From an uncultured Reyranella sp. (GTDB lineage Bacteria > Pseudomonadota > Alphaproteobacteria > Reyranellales > Reyranellaceae), in NCBI RefSeq assembly GCF_945957355.1, contig NZ_CAMFKM010000012.1, positions 124,001 through 188,000 on the forward strand: a DNA stretch of 64,000 nucleotides, read 5' to 3'. The translations under genes and the position numbers were made by a program. The notes beneath the pieces are model-generated. The model saw only the letters and a list, made by a program, of their open reading frames with translations. It had not been told where the DNA came from and did no database searches. Below, in pieces: positions 16,217 to 25,050 of this stretch. Position 1 is the stretch's first letter. Each line of letters begins with the position of its first letter.

Positions 16217-17777
16217 TCAGCCCCGCAGCTTGAAGCGCTGGATCTTGCCGGTCGCGGTCTTGGGCAGCTCGTCGACGTATTCGACCCATCGGGGATACTT
16301 GTAGGGCGCCAGCGTCTTCTTGCAGTGGGCCATCAGCGCGTCGGTGAGGGCGACGCCGGCCTCCCCGGGGCTGCTTCAGGACAACGATCGCCCTGGGCTT
16401 GATCAGCCCCTGTTCGTCGGCCTGCCCGATCACGGCGGCTTCGAGGATAGCTGGATGGCCGACCAGGCAGTTCTCGATCTCGACCGGGGAGCACCAGATG
16501 CCCCCGACCTTGAGCATGTCGTCGCTGCGGCCCTCGTAGATGAAGTAGCCGTCTTCGTCCTCGCGGTAGGTGTCGCCGGTGTTCAGCCAGCCGTTCACCA
16601 TCGTCTCGGCCGTCTTGTCGGGCTTGTTCCAATAGTACTTTGCCGCCGATTCCGCCTTGATCCACAGACGGCCGCTTTCGCCCCTGGGGACGGGATCTCC
16701 GTTCTCGTCGAGGATGCGGACCTCATAGCCCGGCACCGGCTTGCCGCTGGTCCCGGCACGGAAATCGTCGAGCCGGTTGCCGATGAAGATGTGCAGCGCT
16801 TCGGTCGAGCCGATGCCGTCGAGGATGACGGTCCCGGTCCGCTCCTTCCAGCGGCGGAACATGTCGCCCGGCAGGGCCTCGCCTGCCGAGACGCAGGCGC
16901 GCAAGCTGGAGAGGTCGCGCCGGGTCGTTTCCAGCACGGCGAGCTGCGCGGCATAGAGCGTCGGCACCCCGTAGTAGATCGTGGGCTTGAAGGTCTCGAT
17001 GTTGGAGAAGGTCGTGTCCGGCGTGGGGCGGCGATCGTCGAGAACGGCCGTGCCACCGACCCACAGGGGGAAGGTCATGCCGTTGCCGAGGCCATAGGCG
17101 AAGAAGAGCTTGGCGGCGGAGTAACAGATGTCCTCCTCGGTGACGCCGAGCACCCGCACACCATAGAGCTCGCTGGTTACCACCATGTCGCGCTGGGCAT
17201 GGACGGCGCCCTTGGGCCTGCCGGTCGAGCCGGACGAATAGAGCCAGAAGCAGTCGTCGTCAGGGGCGGCAAGCCGGGCCTCGAGGGTGGGTGATGCCTC
17301 CGCCATCGCGGTCAGGAAGGCATCGACCGTCATCGCACGCGGGGCCTTGTCCCCGAGCTGTACGAGGGCCGGCTCGATTTCCCCCGAGAACTCGGAGGAA
17401 TAGACGACGAGGCCACAGCCTGAGTCTTCGATCATGTAGGCATAGTCGGGAGCGCGGAGCAGTGTGTTGGGCGGCACGGGCACGATGCCGGCCTTGATGG
17501 CTCCCCAGAAAAGATAAAAGAAGGCCGGACAGTCCTTCACTACCATTAGCAGCCGGTCGGCCGGCTTCAGCCCGAGCGCAAGCAGCGCATTGCCTGTCCG
17601 GTTCACGCGATCCGCCAGCTCGGCGTAGGTCACGGTCTCCTGGGCGGTGAGGATCGCCGGCTTCGCTCCGCGCCCTTCGGCCAGATGACGGTCGATGAAC
17701 GGCACTGCGACGTTGAAACGGGCCGGCAGGGCGACCGCGTGGGCGGGAGAGAAGGAAATGCCTGATGGAAGCGCCAT
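16217..17777 (-). pseudogene. Benzoate-CoA ligase family protein, frameshifted near the 3' end
   Basis: An acyl-adenylate-forming ligase that would make benzoyl-CoA from benzoate, ATP and CoA. Present are P-loop YSSGSTGRPKG, the A5-type motif GIGSTEALHIF, NTGDTY and YEGRSDDMLKVGG. After VVLKQP the frame runs into arginine-rich sequence. In the next frame the normal ending continues from EAGVALTDALMAHC to DELPKTATGKIQRFKL, stopping at 16217. One extra base in the CCCCGGGG run at 16363-16370 explains it. Without the shift the protein would be about 519 residues; with it, the last ~50 residues, including the catalytic A10 Lys (TATGK), are lost. It may be a true mutation or a sequencing error. 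The ATG at 17777 lacks a good ribosome site. It heads the Liv-type operon. Confidence 0.8.
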
Positions 17778-17889
17778 GTCGGGACCCGGGAAGGACTCTT
17801 CGGCTCCTTCGATAATGATCGGCGGATGAACTCGCAACGCCTCCGGCGCCTGGACGTTGTGTGGCCGGATAGCCTCGGGATGGAGTTCG

Positions 17890-18342
17890 ATGAAGCAAGG
17901 CCCCGCGTTTGTGCTCGCTTCCACTGTACTGCTGGCCGGTGTCGTCGGCGCCCACCTGCTGGCGCCCTTGCCGAATGGCGCGCCTTTGGGGGCGTCGGCC
18001 AGAGCCGCGACGGTCCCGGTCAGCCCCGATTCGGTCGCCACCGTGCCCAAGTCGGCCGTCGAGGTTCGCCAGGCTCCGGTGCCGCTGCAGATGCGCGAGC
18101 GCCCGCCGGTCAAATTGGCGCCGGTTGTCGAACCGGCGTCCGCAACGCAGCCCAGCCAATCGACGGGACCTTTCGAGGTCGAGGGCGGGGGCTTTGCCAA
18201 GAGTGCCATCGAGGCGGACGGTTACAAGGCTGTGAAGAACATCACGCCGGGTCCGGATGGATCGTGGCGCGCACGCGCGTTGCGGGGAAAGACGGAAGTC
18301 GTCCTGACGGTGGATCGCGACGGTCGTGTATCGGCGGATTGA
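17890..18342 (+). CDS. Exported hypothetical protein with PepSY-like C-terminal domain
   Basis: A 150-residue protein. An N-terminal membrane or signal segment (PAFVLASTVLLAGVVGAHLL) is followed by a low-complexity Pro/Val/Ala linker, then a compact domain of about 55 residues that begins GGGFAKSAIEADGYKAVKNI and ends VVLTVDRDGRVSAD. That domain resembles small PepSY-type periplasmic domains (helix GYKAVKN followed by beta strands). The start is at the ATG after GGAG. It overlaps no other gene on either strand, and its 5' end is about 110 bases from the start of the divergent ligase gene. Function unknown. Confidence 0.65.
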   Translation: MKQGPAFVLASTVLLAGVVGAHLLAPLPNGAPLGASARAATVPVSPDSVATVPKSAVEVRQAPVPLQMRERPPVKLAPVVEPASATQPSQSTGPFEVEGGGFAKSAIEADGYKAVKNITPGPDGSWRARALRGKTEVVLTVDRDGRVSAD

Positions 18343-18459
18343 GGCGCGTGCGGAGGATGGGCCGCCCGTTCGACGTCAGGTCCTTTTTGTCGAGCGCGGT
18401 CTTCTTGTGATCGCACGCAACCTCCCGCGTGGCCCGGCGTTGGACCAGTGTAGCCTTTG

Positions 18460-18476
18460 ACGGTTCCCGTAACCGT
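18460..18476 (+). other. Hairpin upstream of the 18.5-kb terminator
   Basis: ACGGTT-CCCGT-AACCGT, perfect 6-bp stem. It lies in the 160-bp stretch between the stop at 18342 and the terminator at 18503, which also holds pyrimidine-rich CCTCCCG and CCTCTCCCCC motifs. It is part of a long 3' untranslated region or of a small RNA; sequence alone cannot decide. Confidence 0.3.
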
Positions 18477-18502
18477 TCCTCTCCCCCGAGGGGCTGCAGG
18501 AG

Positions 18503-18533
18503 CCCGCCCTGGTTCACCAGGGCGGGTTTCCTT
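18503..18533 (+). terminator. Rho-independent terminator (plus strand)
   Basis: Perfect stem CCCGCCCTGG-TTCA-CCAGGGCGGG followed by TTTCCTTTA. It ends transcription from the plus-strand gene at 17890 or from a small RNA in the preceding gap. Confidence 0.75.
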
Positions 18534-18558
18534 TACGTGATCGCCCGATCGCGGATGC

Positions 18559-18589
18559 AAAAGCGCCCGCCCGGAAAGACCGGGCGGGC
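18559..18589 (-). terminator. Rho-independent terminator (minus strand)
   Basis: Perfect 10-bp stem GCCCGCCCGG/CCGGGCGGGC with a 5-base loop. On the minus strand it is followed by GCTTTTGC, so it serves the small secreted-protein gene that ends at 18622. Confidence 0.75.
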
Positions 18590-18621
18590 CTTCGTATGAC
18601 TCCCGTTCACTTCGCCAGGGC

Positions 18622-18999
18622 CTAGAATCGTATCGTCACGCCCCGATCGGTGGGGTCGGTTACGCCGTCGCCCGCCTTGACCAATGGCGGTACGGGCGAC
18701 GGATCGACGGTGATCGCGCCCGCCGGAGCGCCGTGGCGAACAAGCTCCTGCTTGACCGCATTGGCGTATTCGGCGCGGCCCTCGATGCGAACCGGCGACG
18801 ACCTGGCCGCGTCGGCGGCGCTGCGAATGGTCTCCATGGCCGACGGGGGGACGCGCGACGTGCCCCTCTCCATGAAGAGCATATGGTCGGACTTCGCGAC
18901 CGGCGCCGCATGGGGCGCCGACGCAAGATTCTGGCTCATGGCCGACAGCGGCACCAGAACAAGACTGCCGATGACGACAGCAGTGCTGATCTTCTGCAT
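18622..18999 (-). CDS. Small secreted protein, weakly OmpA-C-like
   Basis: A 125-residue protein with a clear signal peptide (MQKISTAVVIGSLVLVPLSAMSQ), supported by GAGGAG eight bases before the ATG. The mature part (PSAMETIRSAADAARSSPVRIEGRAEY... through GVTIRF) has the helix-strand spacing of a shortened OmpA-like peptidoglycan-binding domain: helix, RIEGRAEYANAV, VRHGAPAGAI and a final DRGVTIRF strand. The usual NX2LSX2RA motif is missing, so peptidoglycan binding is uncertain. Confidence 0.65.
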   Translation of the reverse strand: MQKISTAVVIGSLVLVPLSAMSQNLASAPHAAPVAKSDHMLFMERGTSRVPPSAMETIRSAADAARSSPVRIEGRAEYANAVKQELVRHGAPAGAITVDPSPVPPLVKAGDGVTDPTDRGVTIRF

Positions 19000-19178
19000 G
19001 GTCAAACTCCTCGTTTGTGTCCGATCAACGCGAAAGCCACTGTGAAAGTTTCCCGGTAAATGCCAGGAACAGTTCCTCCGGAAATGCGTTATCGCCCAAT
19101 GCCCTCTCGAACGGCTTGTCGGCCACCGTTTGAACGCGCACCATACGGACAGCCATCGGAAATGAGGGGAGAGCGGTG

Positions 19179-19454
19179 ATGTCGGAGGAAAGAAAGAAGG
19201 TGCTGCAGCGCTTTCGGGAGCGGCTCGCACAGCTGGAGTCGGATGCGATTTCGGCGCCGGCGCATTGGCACCTGTTTCACCTGCACAACGCCTTGAACGC
19301 CTTGCCGGACGATCATGCCGCCGCCGACTTGCATCTCGACGAGTTCGACCGGGCCGATCTCGCCAAGGAATTTCCCGAGATGGAGGCGGACAAGGCGCCG
19401 ACCGTCTCCGAAATTCGCTCCCGCTTCGACCTGATCTCGGGCGGAACGCTCTAG
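19179..19454 (+). CDS. Hypothetical protein, 91 residues
   Basis: Small charged, soluble protein with a conserved-looking start (SEERKKVLQRFRERLAQLESDA) and an acidic C-terminal half. No signal peptide or membrane segment. GAGGGGAG lies about 8 bases before the ATG; a GTG one codon upstream is also possible. No recognised domain. The 179-bp gap to the divergent secreted-protein gene must hold both promoters. Confidence 0.6.
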   Translation: MSEERKKVLQRFRERLAQLESDAISAPAHWHLFHLHNALNALPDDHAAADLHLDEFDRADLAKEFPEMEADKAPTVSEIRSRFDLISGGTL

Positions 19455-19562
19455 CGAAGCCAGTTTGCGCGAGAGGAGCTCGGGCCCGCCATCGGTTCCA
19501 CGGGCGAGCCCGTTCGCGCGCAGCCCATAGCGGGTCTGCATTGCGAAACCTGTCGAAGCTTT

Positions 19563-19580
19563 GTACGGTTCGGACGCAGT
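19563..19580 (+). promoter_or_regulatory. Conserved block upstream of DctP-like gene 1
   Basis: GTACGGTT-N3-ACGCAGT, 20 bases before the ATG at 19600. The same two half-motifs recur before the paralogous gene at 21589. Retention across a duplication that also diverged in coding sequence suggests a shared regulatory or leader element. Confidence 0.35.
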
Positions 19581-19599
19581 TGATTGCAGCGAGCCGGCC

Positions 19600-20568
19600 A
19601 TGCGCATCGTTGGGTTAGCCGCCGTTCTGGCCGCCCTGATGCCCGGGCCGTCGGCGACGGCCCGAGATATCGTCTCGTCGGATATCTATCCGTCGAGTTT
19701 TCCGACCGTACGCGCCACGGCGTACATGGGCGATCTCATTCGCGAGCGCAGTGGGAATCGCCTCGTCTTGTCGAACCTCGGCGCGGACAGCCAGCAGTCT
19801 GAAAACTACACTCTGGCCCAGCTCCGCAATGGCAATCTCGACATGGCGCGGATCAACCTCAACACCTTGAACGGCGCGGTGCCGGCCACCCTCGTGCTGA
19901 CCCTTCCTTATCTCATCCGGTCGAGCGAGCACGAGCGGCGGGTCCTCGATGGGCCGGTCGGGGAGGAGATCCTGGCCTCGTTGGAGAGTACCGGCGTCAT
20001 CGGCCTCGGGTTCTTCGATGGCGGGGCGAGATCGACCTATGGCACGAAGCCGATCCGCTCGCCGGCCGACTTGCGGGGCGTGAAGTACCGCGTTCAGCCG
20101 TCTTCGATCTGGGCTCCAATGTTGCGAGCGCTCGGGGCGGCGCCAGTGCCTATGTCGCAGTCGCGGGTCCCGGCCGCGATGCGCGCGGGTGCCATCGACG
20201 CAGCCGATGGAACCTGGTCGACCTTCGTCACCCTGAAGCATCATCGCGAGGCGACGAGCTTCAGCCTGACCGAGCATGCCAGGCCTCCGAGCGTGCTGCT
20301 GTTCTCGCGGCGGGTGTGGGACACGCTCTCGCCGGAAGACAAGTCGATCATCCGCACCTCCGCACGCGATTCGATCGTCTTCTATCGGCAGCTGTGGAAC
20401 GAACACGAGGCGGCAGCCCGTCGTGAGACCGAAGCGGCCGGTGTCCTGATCGTAAGCGACATCGACCATGACGCCTTTGCCAGGGCCTTCGCGCCCTTCC
20501 ATCCCGCCGCCGTGTCCGACCCCCAGCTCAGGTCGCTGATCGAGCGTATCAGGACCGACGCGCCCTGA
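19600..20568 (+). CDS. TRAP-type DctP-family substrate-binding protein, orphan copy 1
   Basis: A 322-residue periplasmic receptor with signal peptide (MRIVGLAAVLAALMPGPSATA). DctP-family features are visible: LRNGNLDMARINLNTLN, LPYLIRSSEHERRVLDGPVGEEIL and TKPIRSPADLRGVKYRVQPS, the last carrying the Arg that binds substrate carboxylate. No DctQ or DctM membrane genes are in the window. It is paralogous to the gene at 21589, with many identical blocks. A soluble scavenging or sensing role, or use of a remote permease, is possible. Confidence 0.82.
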   Translation: MRIVGLAAVLAALMPGPSATARDIVSSDIYPSSFPTVRATAYMGDLIRERSGNRLVLSNLGADSQQSENYTLAQLRNGNLDMARINLNTLNGAVPATLVLTLPYLIRSSEHERRVLDGPVGEEILASLESTGVIGLGFFDGGARSTYGTKPIRSPADLRGVKYRVQPSSIWAPMLRALGAAPVPMSQSRVPAAMRAGAIDAADGTWSTFVTLKHHREATSFSLTEHARPPSVLLFSRRVWDTLSPEDKSIIRTSARDSIVFYRQLWNEHEAAARRETEAAGVLIVSDIDHDAFARAFAPFHPAAVSDPQLRSLIERIRTDAP

Positions 20569-20576
20569 CCCCCGCG

Positions 20577-21185
20577 TCAGACCTGCTTGCCCATTCCCTC
20601 GTCGCGCCATTCACGGCGCATTCGTTCGATTTCGGTCTCGTTGGGTCGATACGGCGGGGCATCGGGATCAAACCTCGTCCAGCCTTCCGCCCGCCAGGCC
20701 GCGACGCGCTGGGTCGGATCGACCGGTCGGTGGATCGACATCAGGCCCTCGATGCGGCCGACCTGATCGTCGGGGACGCGCACCGCGACCAGCGTGCCGC
20801 CGCGACGGATCGCTTCGGAATGGATGGCGGCGTGCTCCTCGTCGACGCCGGCGCCGATCAGGGCGCCCATGAGACCGCCTGTGGCAAGGCCCGCGGCGGC
20901 ACCGACGGCGGTGGCGGCCAACCAGCCTGCTGCGACGACCGGGCCGAGGCCGGGAATGGCCAGCAGTCCCAGGCCCGCCAGCAGGCCGGCGCCGCCTCCA
21001 ACGACGCCGCCGATGCCGGAGCCTGCGGCCGTTTCCGATATGGCCGGGCCCTCATCATGTTCTGCGCTGACATGCCTATTGGCGATCAGACTCACGTCTG
21101 ACGAAGGTATGCCGGCCCGCTCGATGGCGATCACGGCGGCCCGCGCCTGGGCGTAGCTGTCATAGAACCGGTGCACCGTTTTCAT
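20577..21185 (-). CDS. Glycine-zipper general-stress-like protein (YflT/DUF1269 type)
   Basis: A 202-residue protein. The N-terminal alpha/beta domain (MKTVHRFYDSYAQARAAVIAIERAGIPSSDVSLIAN) is like the heat-induced YflT domain. A long glycine/alanine zipper from about residue 50 to 110 (GGVVGGGAGLLAGLGLLAIP and following) can insert in or associate with membrane. A second alpha/beta half carries the GGTLVAVRVPDD strand, and the tail is charged. The start at 21185 is supported by GGAAGGAG. It lies between the two DctP-like paralogues on the opposite strand. Confidence 0.75.
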   Translation of the reverse strand: MKTVHRFYDSYAQARAAVIAIERAGIPSSDVSLIANRHVSAEHDEGPAISETAAGSGIGGVVGGGAGLLAGLGLLAIPGLGPVVAAGWLAATAVGAAAGLATGGLMGALIGAGVDEEHAAIHSEAIRRGGTLVAVRVPDDQVGRIEGLMSIHRPVDPTQRVAAWRAEGWTRFDPDAPPYRPNETEIERMRREWRDEGMGKQV

Positions 21186-21545
21186 CGCCAGCTCCTTCCT
21201 CGAATCCGGCGGTACAACAGTTGGAGTCGCGTGGAGTTGCCTCGCGAGGCGATACGCGAGCAATCGCACATCCTTCATATGCGCAGATAGTCATCTCCCC
21301 TGCATTGGGATCGTCTAGCTTGGGCATGTGATACGACCTTGCTTCTGGCCCTTGCGCCGTGCAGCGGCGCGTCTGGAGTGGTCGCTGCCGGCCCCCTCCC
21401 CGCCAAGCAGAGCCGCGCCACCTTTGCCGGTAGGCAACTGGACGCCGCGAGTCGCGCCACCATCGGCCGGCCCGCCGACCTCGCGAGGAGATGCGAACAC
21501 AAAGCGGCAGATTAATTCAGCACAGACGCAACCTTTTTCTGTTCC
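21186..21545. other. Gene-free stretch of about 400 bases
   Basis: Between the stress-protein start (21185) and the second DctP-like gene (21589). Open frames here lack ribosome sites and family resemblance. The only conserved element I see is the GTACGGTT/ACGCAGT block that begins at 21546. Promoters for both flanking genes must lie here. Confidence 0.5.
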
Positions 21546-21564
21546 GTACGGTTTCTAACGCAGT
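21546..21564 (+). promoter_or_regulatory. Conserved block upstream of DctP-like gene 2
   Basis: GTACGGTT-N4-ACGCAGT, 24 bases before the ATG at 21589. It matches the block at 19563-19580, with one extra spacer base. Confidence 0.35.
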
Positions 21565-21588
21565 GTATTTTGGAAGCGATACTAGGCC

Positions 21589-22560
21589 ATGCGCGTCTTC
21601 AAGCTTGCAGTCGTACTCGCGAGCCTCATGCTCGGACTGCCGGCAGGGGCGCGGGATTTTACGTCGTCGGATGTCTTTCCTGCCGACTATCCGACCGTTC
21701 GCGCCGTAGCCTACATGGCCGACCTGATGCGCGAACGAAGCGACGGCCGCCTCAACCTGTCGAATCTCGGCGCCGACGATCATACGACGGAGAGCTACAC
21801 GCTGGGCCAGCTCCGCAACGGCACGCTCGACATGGCCCGGGTGAGCCTCGCCGTGCTGAACAGCGCGGCGCCCACCACGGTCGTGCTTACGCTCCCCTAT
21901 CTTTTTCGCTCGACCGAGCACGAGCGGCAGGTGCTCGACGGACCGATCGGCCAGGAGATCCTGGCCTCGCTGGAGCCTGCCGGTTTCATTGGCCTCTGCT
22001 TTTATGACGTCGGTCCGAGATCGACCTATGGAACCAAGCCGGTGCGCAAGCCGGCGGATTTGCGCGGCTTGAAGTATCGCATCCAGCAATCCTCGAACTG
22101 GGCGCCCATGGTAAGGGCGATGGGCGCTCAGCCGGTGGTGATGCCATTGTTCCGGGGCCAGGCCTCGATGCGTGCGGGGGTCGTCGACCTGGCCGACGGC
22201 AACTGGTCATCCTTCGTCGCTTCCCAGCACCATCGGGCGGCAACGGCCTTCAGCCTGACCCAGCATGTCCGATCGCCCGGCGTGCTGCTCTTTTCCCGGC
22301 ACGTGTGGGAGACGCTTTCCTCCAGCGAAAAGGCGATCATCCGGGACGCTGCCCGCGATTCGGTCGCCTTTCACCGACGCCTGTGGGACGACCATGAGGC
22401 GGCGGCCCGGCGGGTGGCCGAGGCGGCGGGCATCCAGGTCATCAGCGACATCGACTATGCGGGCTTCGCCTCGGTCCTGACGCCGTTGCACGACACACTC
22501 GTTTCCGGCGCGCGACTCAAGTCGATGATCGAGCGCATCAAGGCCAGCGGGACGCGCTAG
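21589..22560 (+). CDS. TRAP-type DctP-family substrate-binding protein, orphan copy 2
   Basis: A 323-residue receptor closely related to the gene at 19600: the shared blocks FPTVRA, SNLGAD, LPYLFRSTEHERQVLDGPIGQEIL, STYGTKPVRKPADLRG and SIIR/AIIR-type helices align without large gaps. Signal peptide MRVFKLAVVLASLMLGLPAGA. As with copy 1, no TRAP permease genes are nearby. Divergence in the middle region (NWAPMVRAMGAQPVVM against IWAPMLRALGAAPVPM) may reflect different ligands. Confidence 0.82.
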   Translation: MRVFKLAVVLASLMLGLPAGARDFTSSDVFPADYPTVRAVAYMADLMRERSDGRLNLSNLGADDHTTESYTLGQLRNGTLDMARVSLAVLNSAAPTTVVLTLPYLFRSTEHERQVLDGPIGQEILASLEPAGFIGLCFYDVGPRSTYGTKPVRKPADLRGLKYRIQQSSNWAPMVRAMGAQPVVMPLFRGQASMRAGVVDLADGNWSSFVASQHHRAATAFSLTQHVRSPGVLLFSRHVWETLSSSEKAIIRDAARDSVAFHRRLWDDHEAAARRVAEAAGIQVISDIDYAGFASVLTPLHDTLVSGARLKSMIERIKASGTR

Positions 22561-22572
22561 GCGGTGGCCCGG

Positions 22573-23319
22573 CTACTTGAGAACGTTCCTGAGCGGTTCG
22601 CTCGAGAGCTGCATCAACCCGCCGAAAGGCAGGCCGAGTTCCAGGATCAGGTAGAAGGCCGCGGATGCGGAGAGGATGCAGATCGCGATCACGACGAACA
22701 ATGTCGGATTGGGCGGCGACGATATGCTGAAGATGCCGAAGATGAACATCAGCCAGACGATCAGCACCACGAGAAACGTATTGGAGATCGAATCGGTCGG
22801 CTGGGCGAAGAGCGCGAGCTGTGTCTGCTGCAGGTCGGTGCTGATCTGGAGGGCGCGTGCCTGGAGCGCACGCTGCTTCGAACTGGACGGCTGCAGATCC
22901 TGCAGCATGTAGAGAACCTCCTCTTCGGGGGCCTTGCTTTCGTCACGCGTTGCACCGCGGGTTGCGGCGTCCTCGCGCCAGATCGCATCGATCATCGGCT
23001 GGATCTCGCCGCGCAGGGCCGCCCGTACCGGTTCCGCTTCCGGGCCGTAATGCTTCAGCACGCGGTCGAGTTCGGCGATGTCGGCGGTCAGGCGGCTCAC
23101 AAGGCCGCTGGTGCGCTCGAACGAGGTGCGGGTCGAGGCGAAGAGCAGCGCCAGGACCAGGGCCGACATGGTGGCGACCAGCGCGATCGAGAGTTTGATG
23201 ACGTCCTTGGAATCGCCGCTCACATGATGCTCGGGCAGACGGCTCCGCAGCAAGGCGCCGCCGATTGCACTGATGATGATGCAGACGAAGGCGACGGCGG
23301 CGAACTGGATAGGACTCAA
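22573..23319 (-). CDS. DUF4239-type membrane protein, copy 1
   Basis: About 248 residues with four membrane segments: two at the N-terminus (FAAVAFVCIIISAIGGALL and ALVATMSALVLALLFA) and two at the C-terminus (FLVVLIVWLMFIFGIF and VIAICILSASAAFYLILEL), separated by a soluble helical domain. The core SGDSKDVIKL and the ending ILELGLPFGGLMQLSSEPLRN are shared with the gene at 60105. It belongs to the bestrophin-like DUF4239 group, whose biochemical role is unknown. No ATG fits; the TTG at 23319 is chosen by analogy with the paralogue, and TTG at 23382 is an alternative. Confidence 0.7.
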   Translation of the reverse strand: MSPIQFAAVAFVCIIISAIGGALLRSRLPEHHVSGDSKDVIKLSIALVATMSALVLALLFASTRTSFERTSGLVSRLTADIAELDRVLKHYGPEAEPVRAALRGEIQPMIDAIWREDAATRGATRDESKAPEEEVLYMLQDLQPSSSKQRALQARALQISTDLQQTQLALFAQPTDSISNTFLVVLIVWLMFIFGIFSISSPPNPTLFVVIAICILSASAAFYLILELGLPFGGLMQLSSEPLRNVLK

Positions 23320-23424
23320 GACGGACTCGCTGGCGCTGAGATCAGACGGCGCAAGGTGCCTCAGGCTACGTCCGGGACGCAAGCCACAAGCTGGTCACAA
23401 CCCCGCCGGGCTCCGGTGAGGCAC

Positions 23425-23526
23425 AGTGAACGAGTGCCGCCAACCCCAAGGCGGCCACCCAGCCTCCGTCACACCCGGAGGCTCCCCGGCCCGCCTGCGA
23501 CCCCAAGCGCAGGCGGGTCTTTTCTT
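23425..23526 (+). ncRNA. Candidate structured small RNA with terminator
   Basis: Three consecutive hairpins on the plus strand. A is GCCGCC-AACCCCAA-GGCGGC (23436-23455). B is AGCCTCCG-N7-CGGAGGCT (23461-23483). C is the terminator CCCGCCTGCG-ACCCCAAG-CGCAGGCGGG followed by TCTTTTCTT (23490-23526). Loops A and C share ACCCCAA, which is complementary to GGGGU-type ribosome sites. Both neighbouring genes are on the minus strand, so the terminator serves no known plus-strand gene. I could not find a convincing promoter, and the 5' end is arbitrary. Confidence 0.4.
23490..23526 (+). terminator. Rho-independent terminator (plus strand), orphan
   Basis: Perfect 10-bp stem with 8-base loop and a U-rich tail, 10 bases from the boxB stop but oriented for plus-strand transcription. 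It implies a transcript from the gap at 23383-23490. Confidence 0.7.
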
Positions 23527-23536
23527 GCGGGGAGCG

Positions 23537-24955
<1,419 letters not shown>

Positions 24956-24990
24956 GATTGCCTCCTTCGAGTCCTGCTTGCCGGAGATCA

Positions 24991-25030
24991 CCTCACCCTG
25001 AGGAGGCGCGAAGCGCTCCTCAGGGTGAGG
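24991..25030. repeat. Reduced REP-like palindrome between boxC and boxB
   Basis: CCTCACCCTGAGGAG and CTCCTCAGGGTGAGG pair perfectly over 15 bp around a short GCGCGAAGCG centre, making a near-40-bp hairpin. The arms match the outer arms of the REP elements at 9259 and 46358, but the middle is deleted. It lies in the intercistronic space of the box genes, where it could protect the boxC message or reduce read-through to boxB. Confidence 0.75.
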
Positions 25031-25050
25031 TTGGGGGGTGTTGCATCGCT

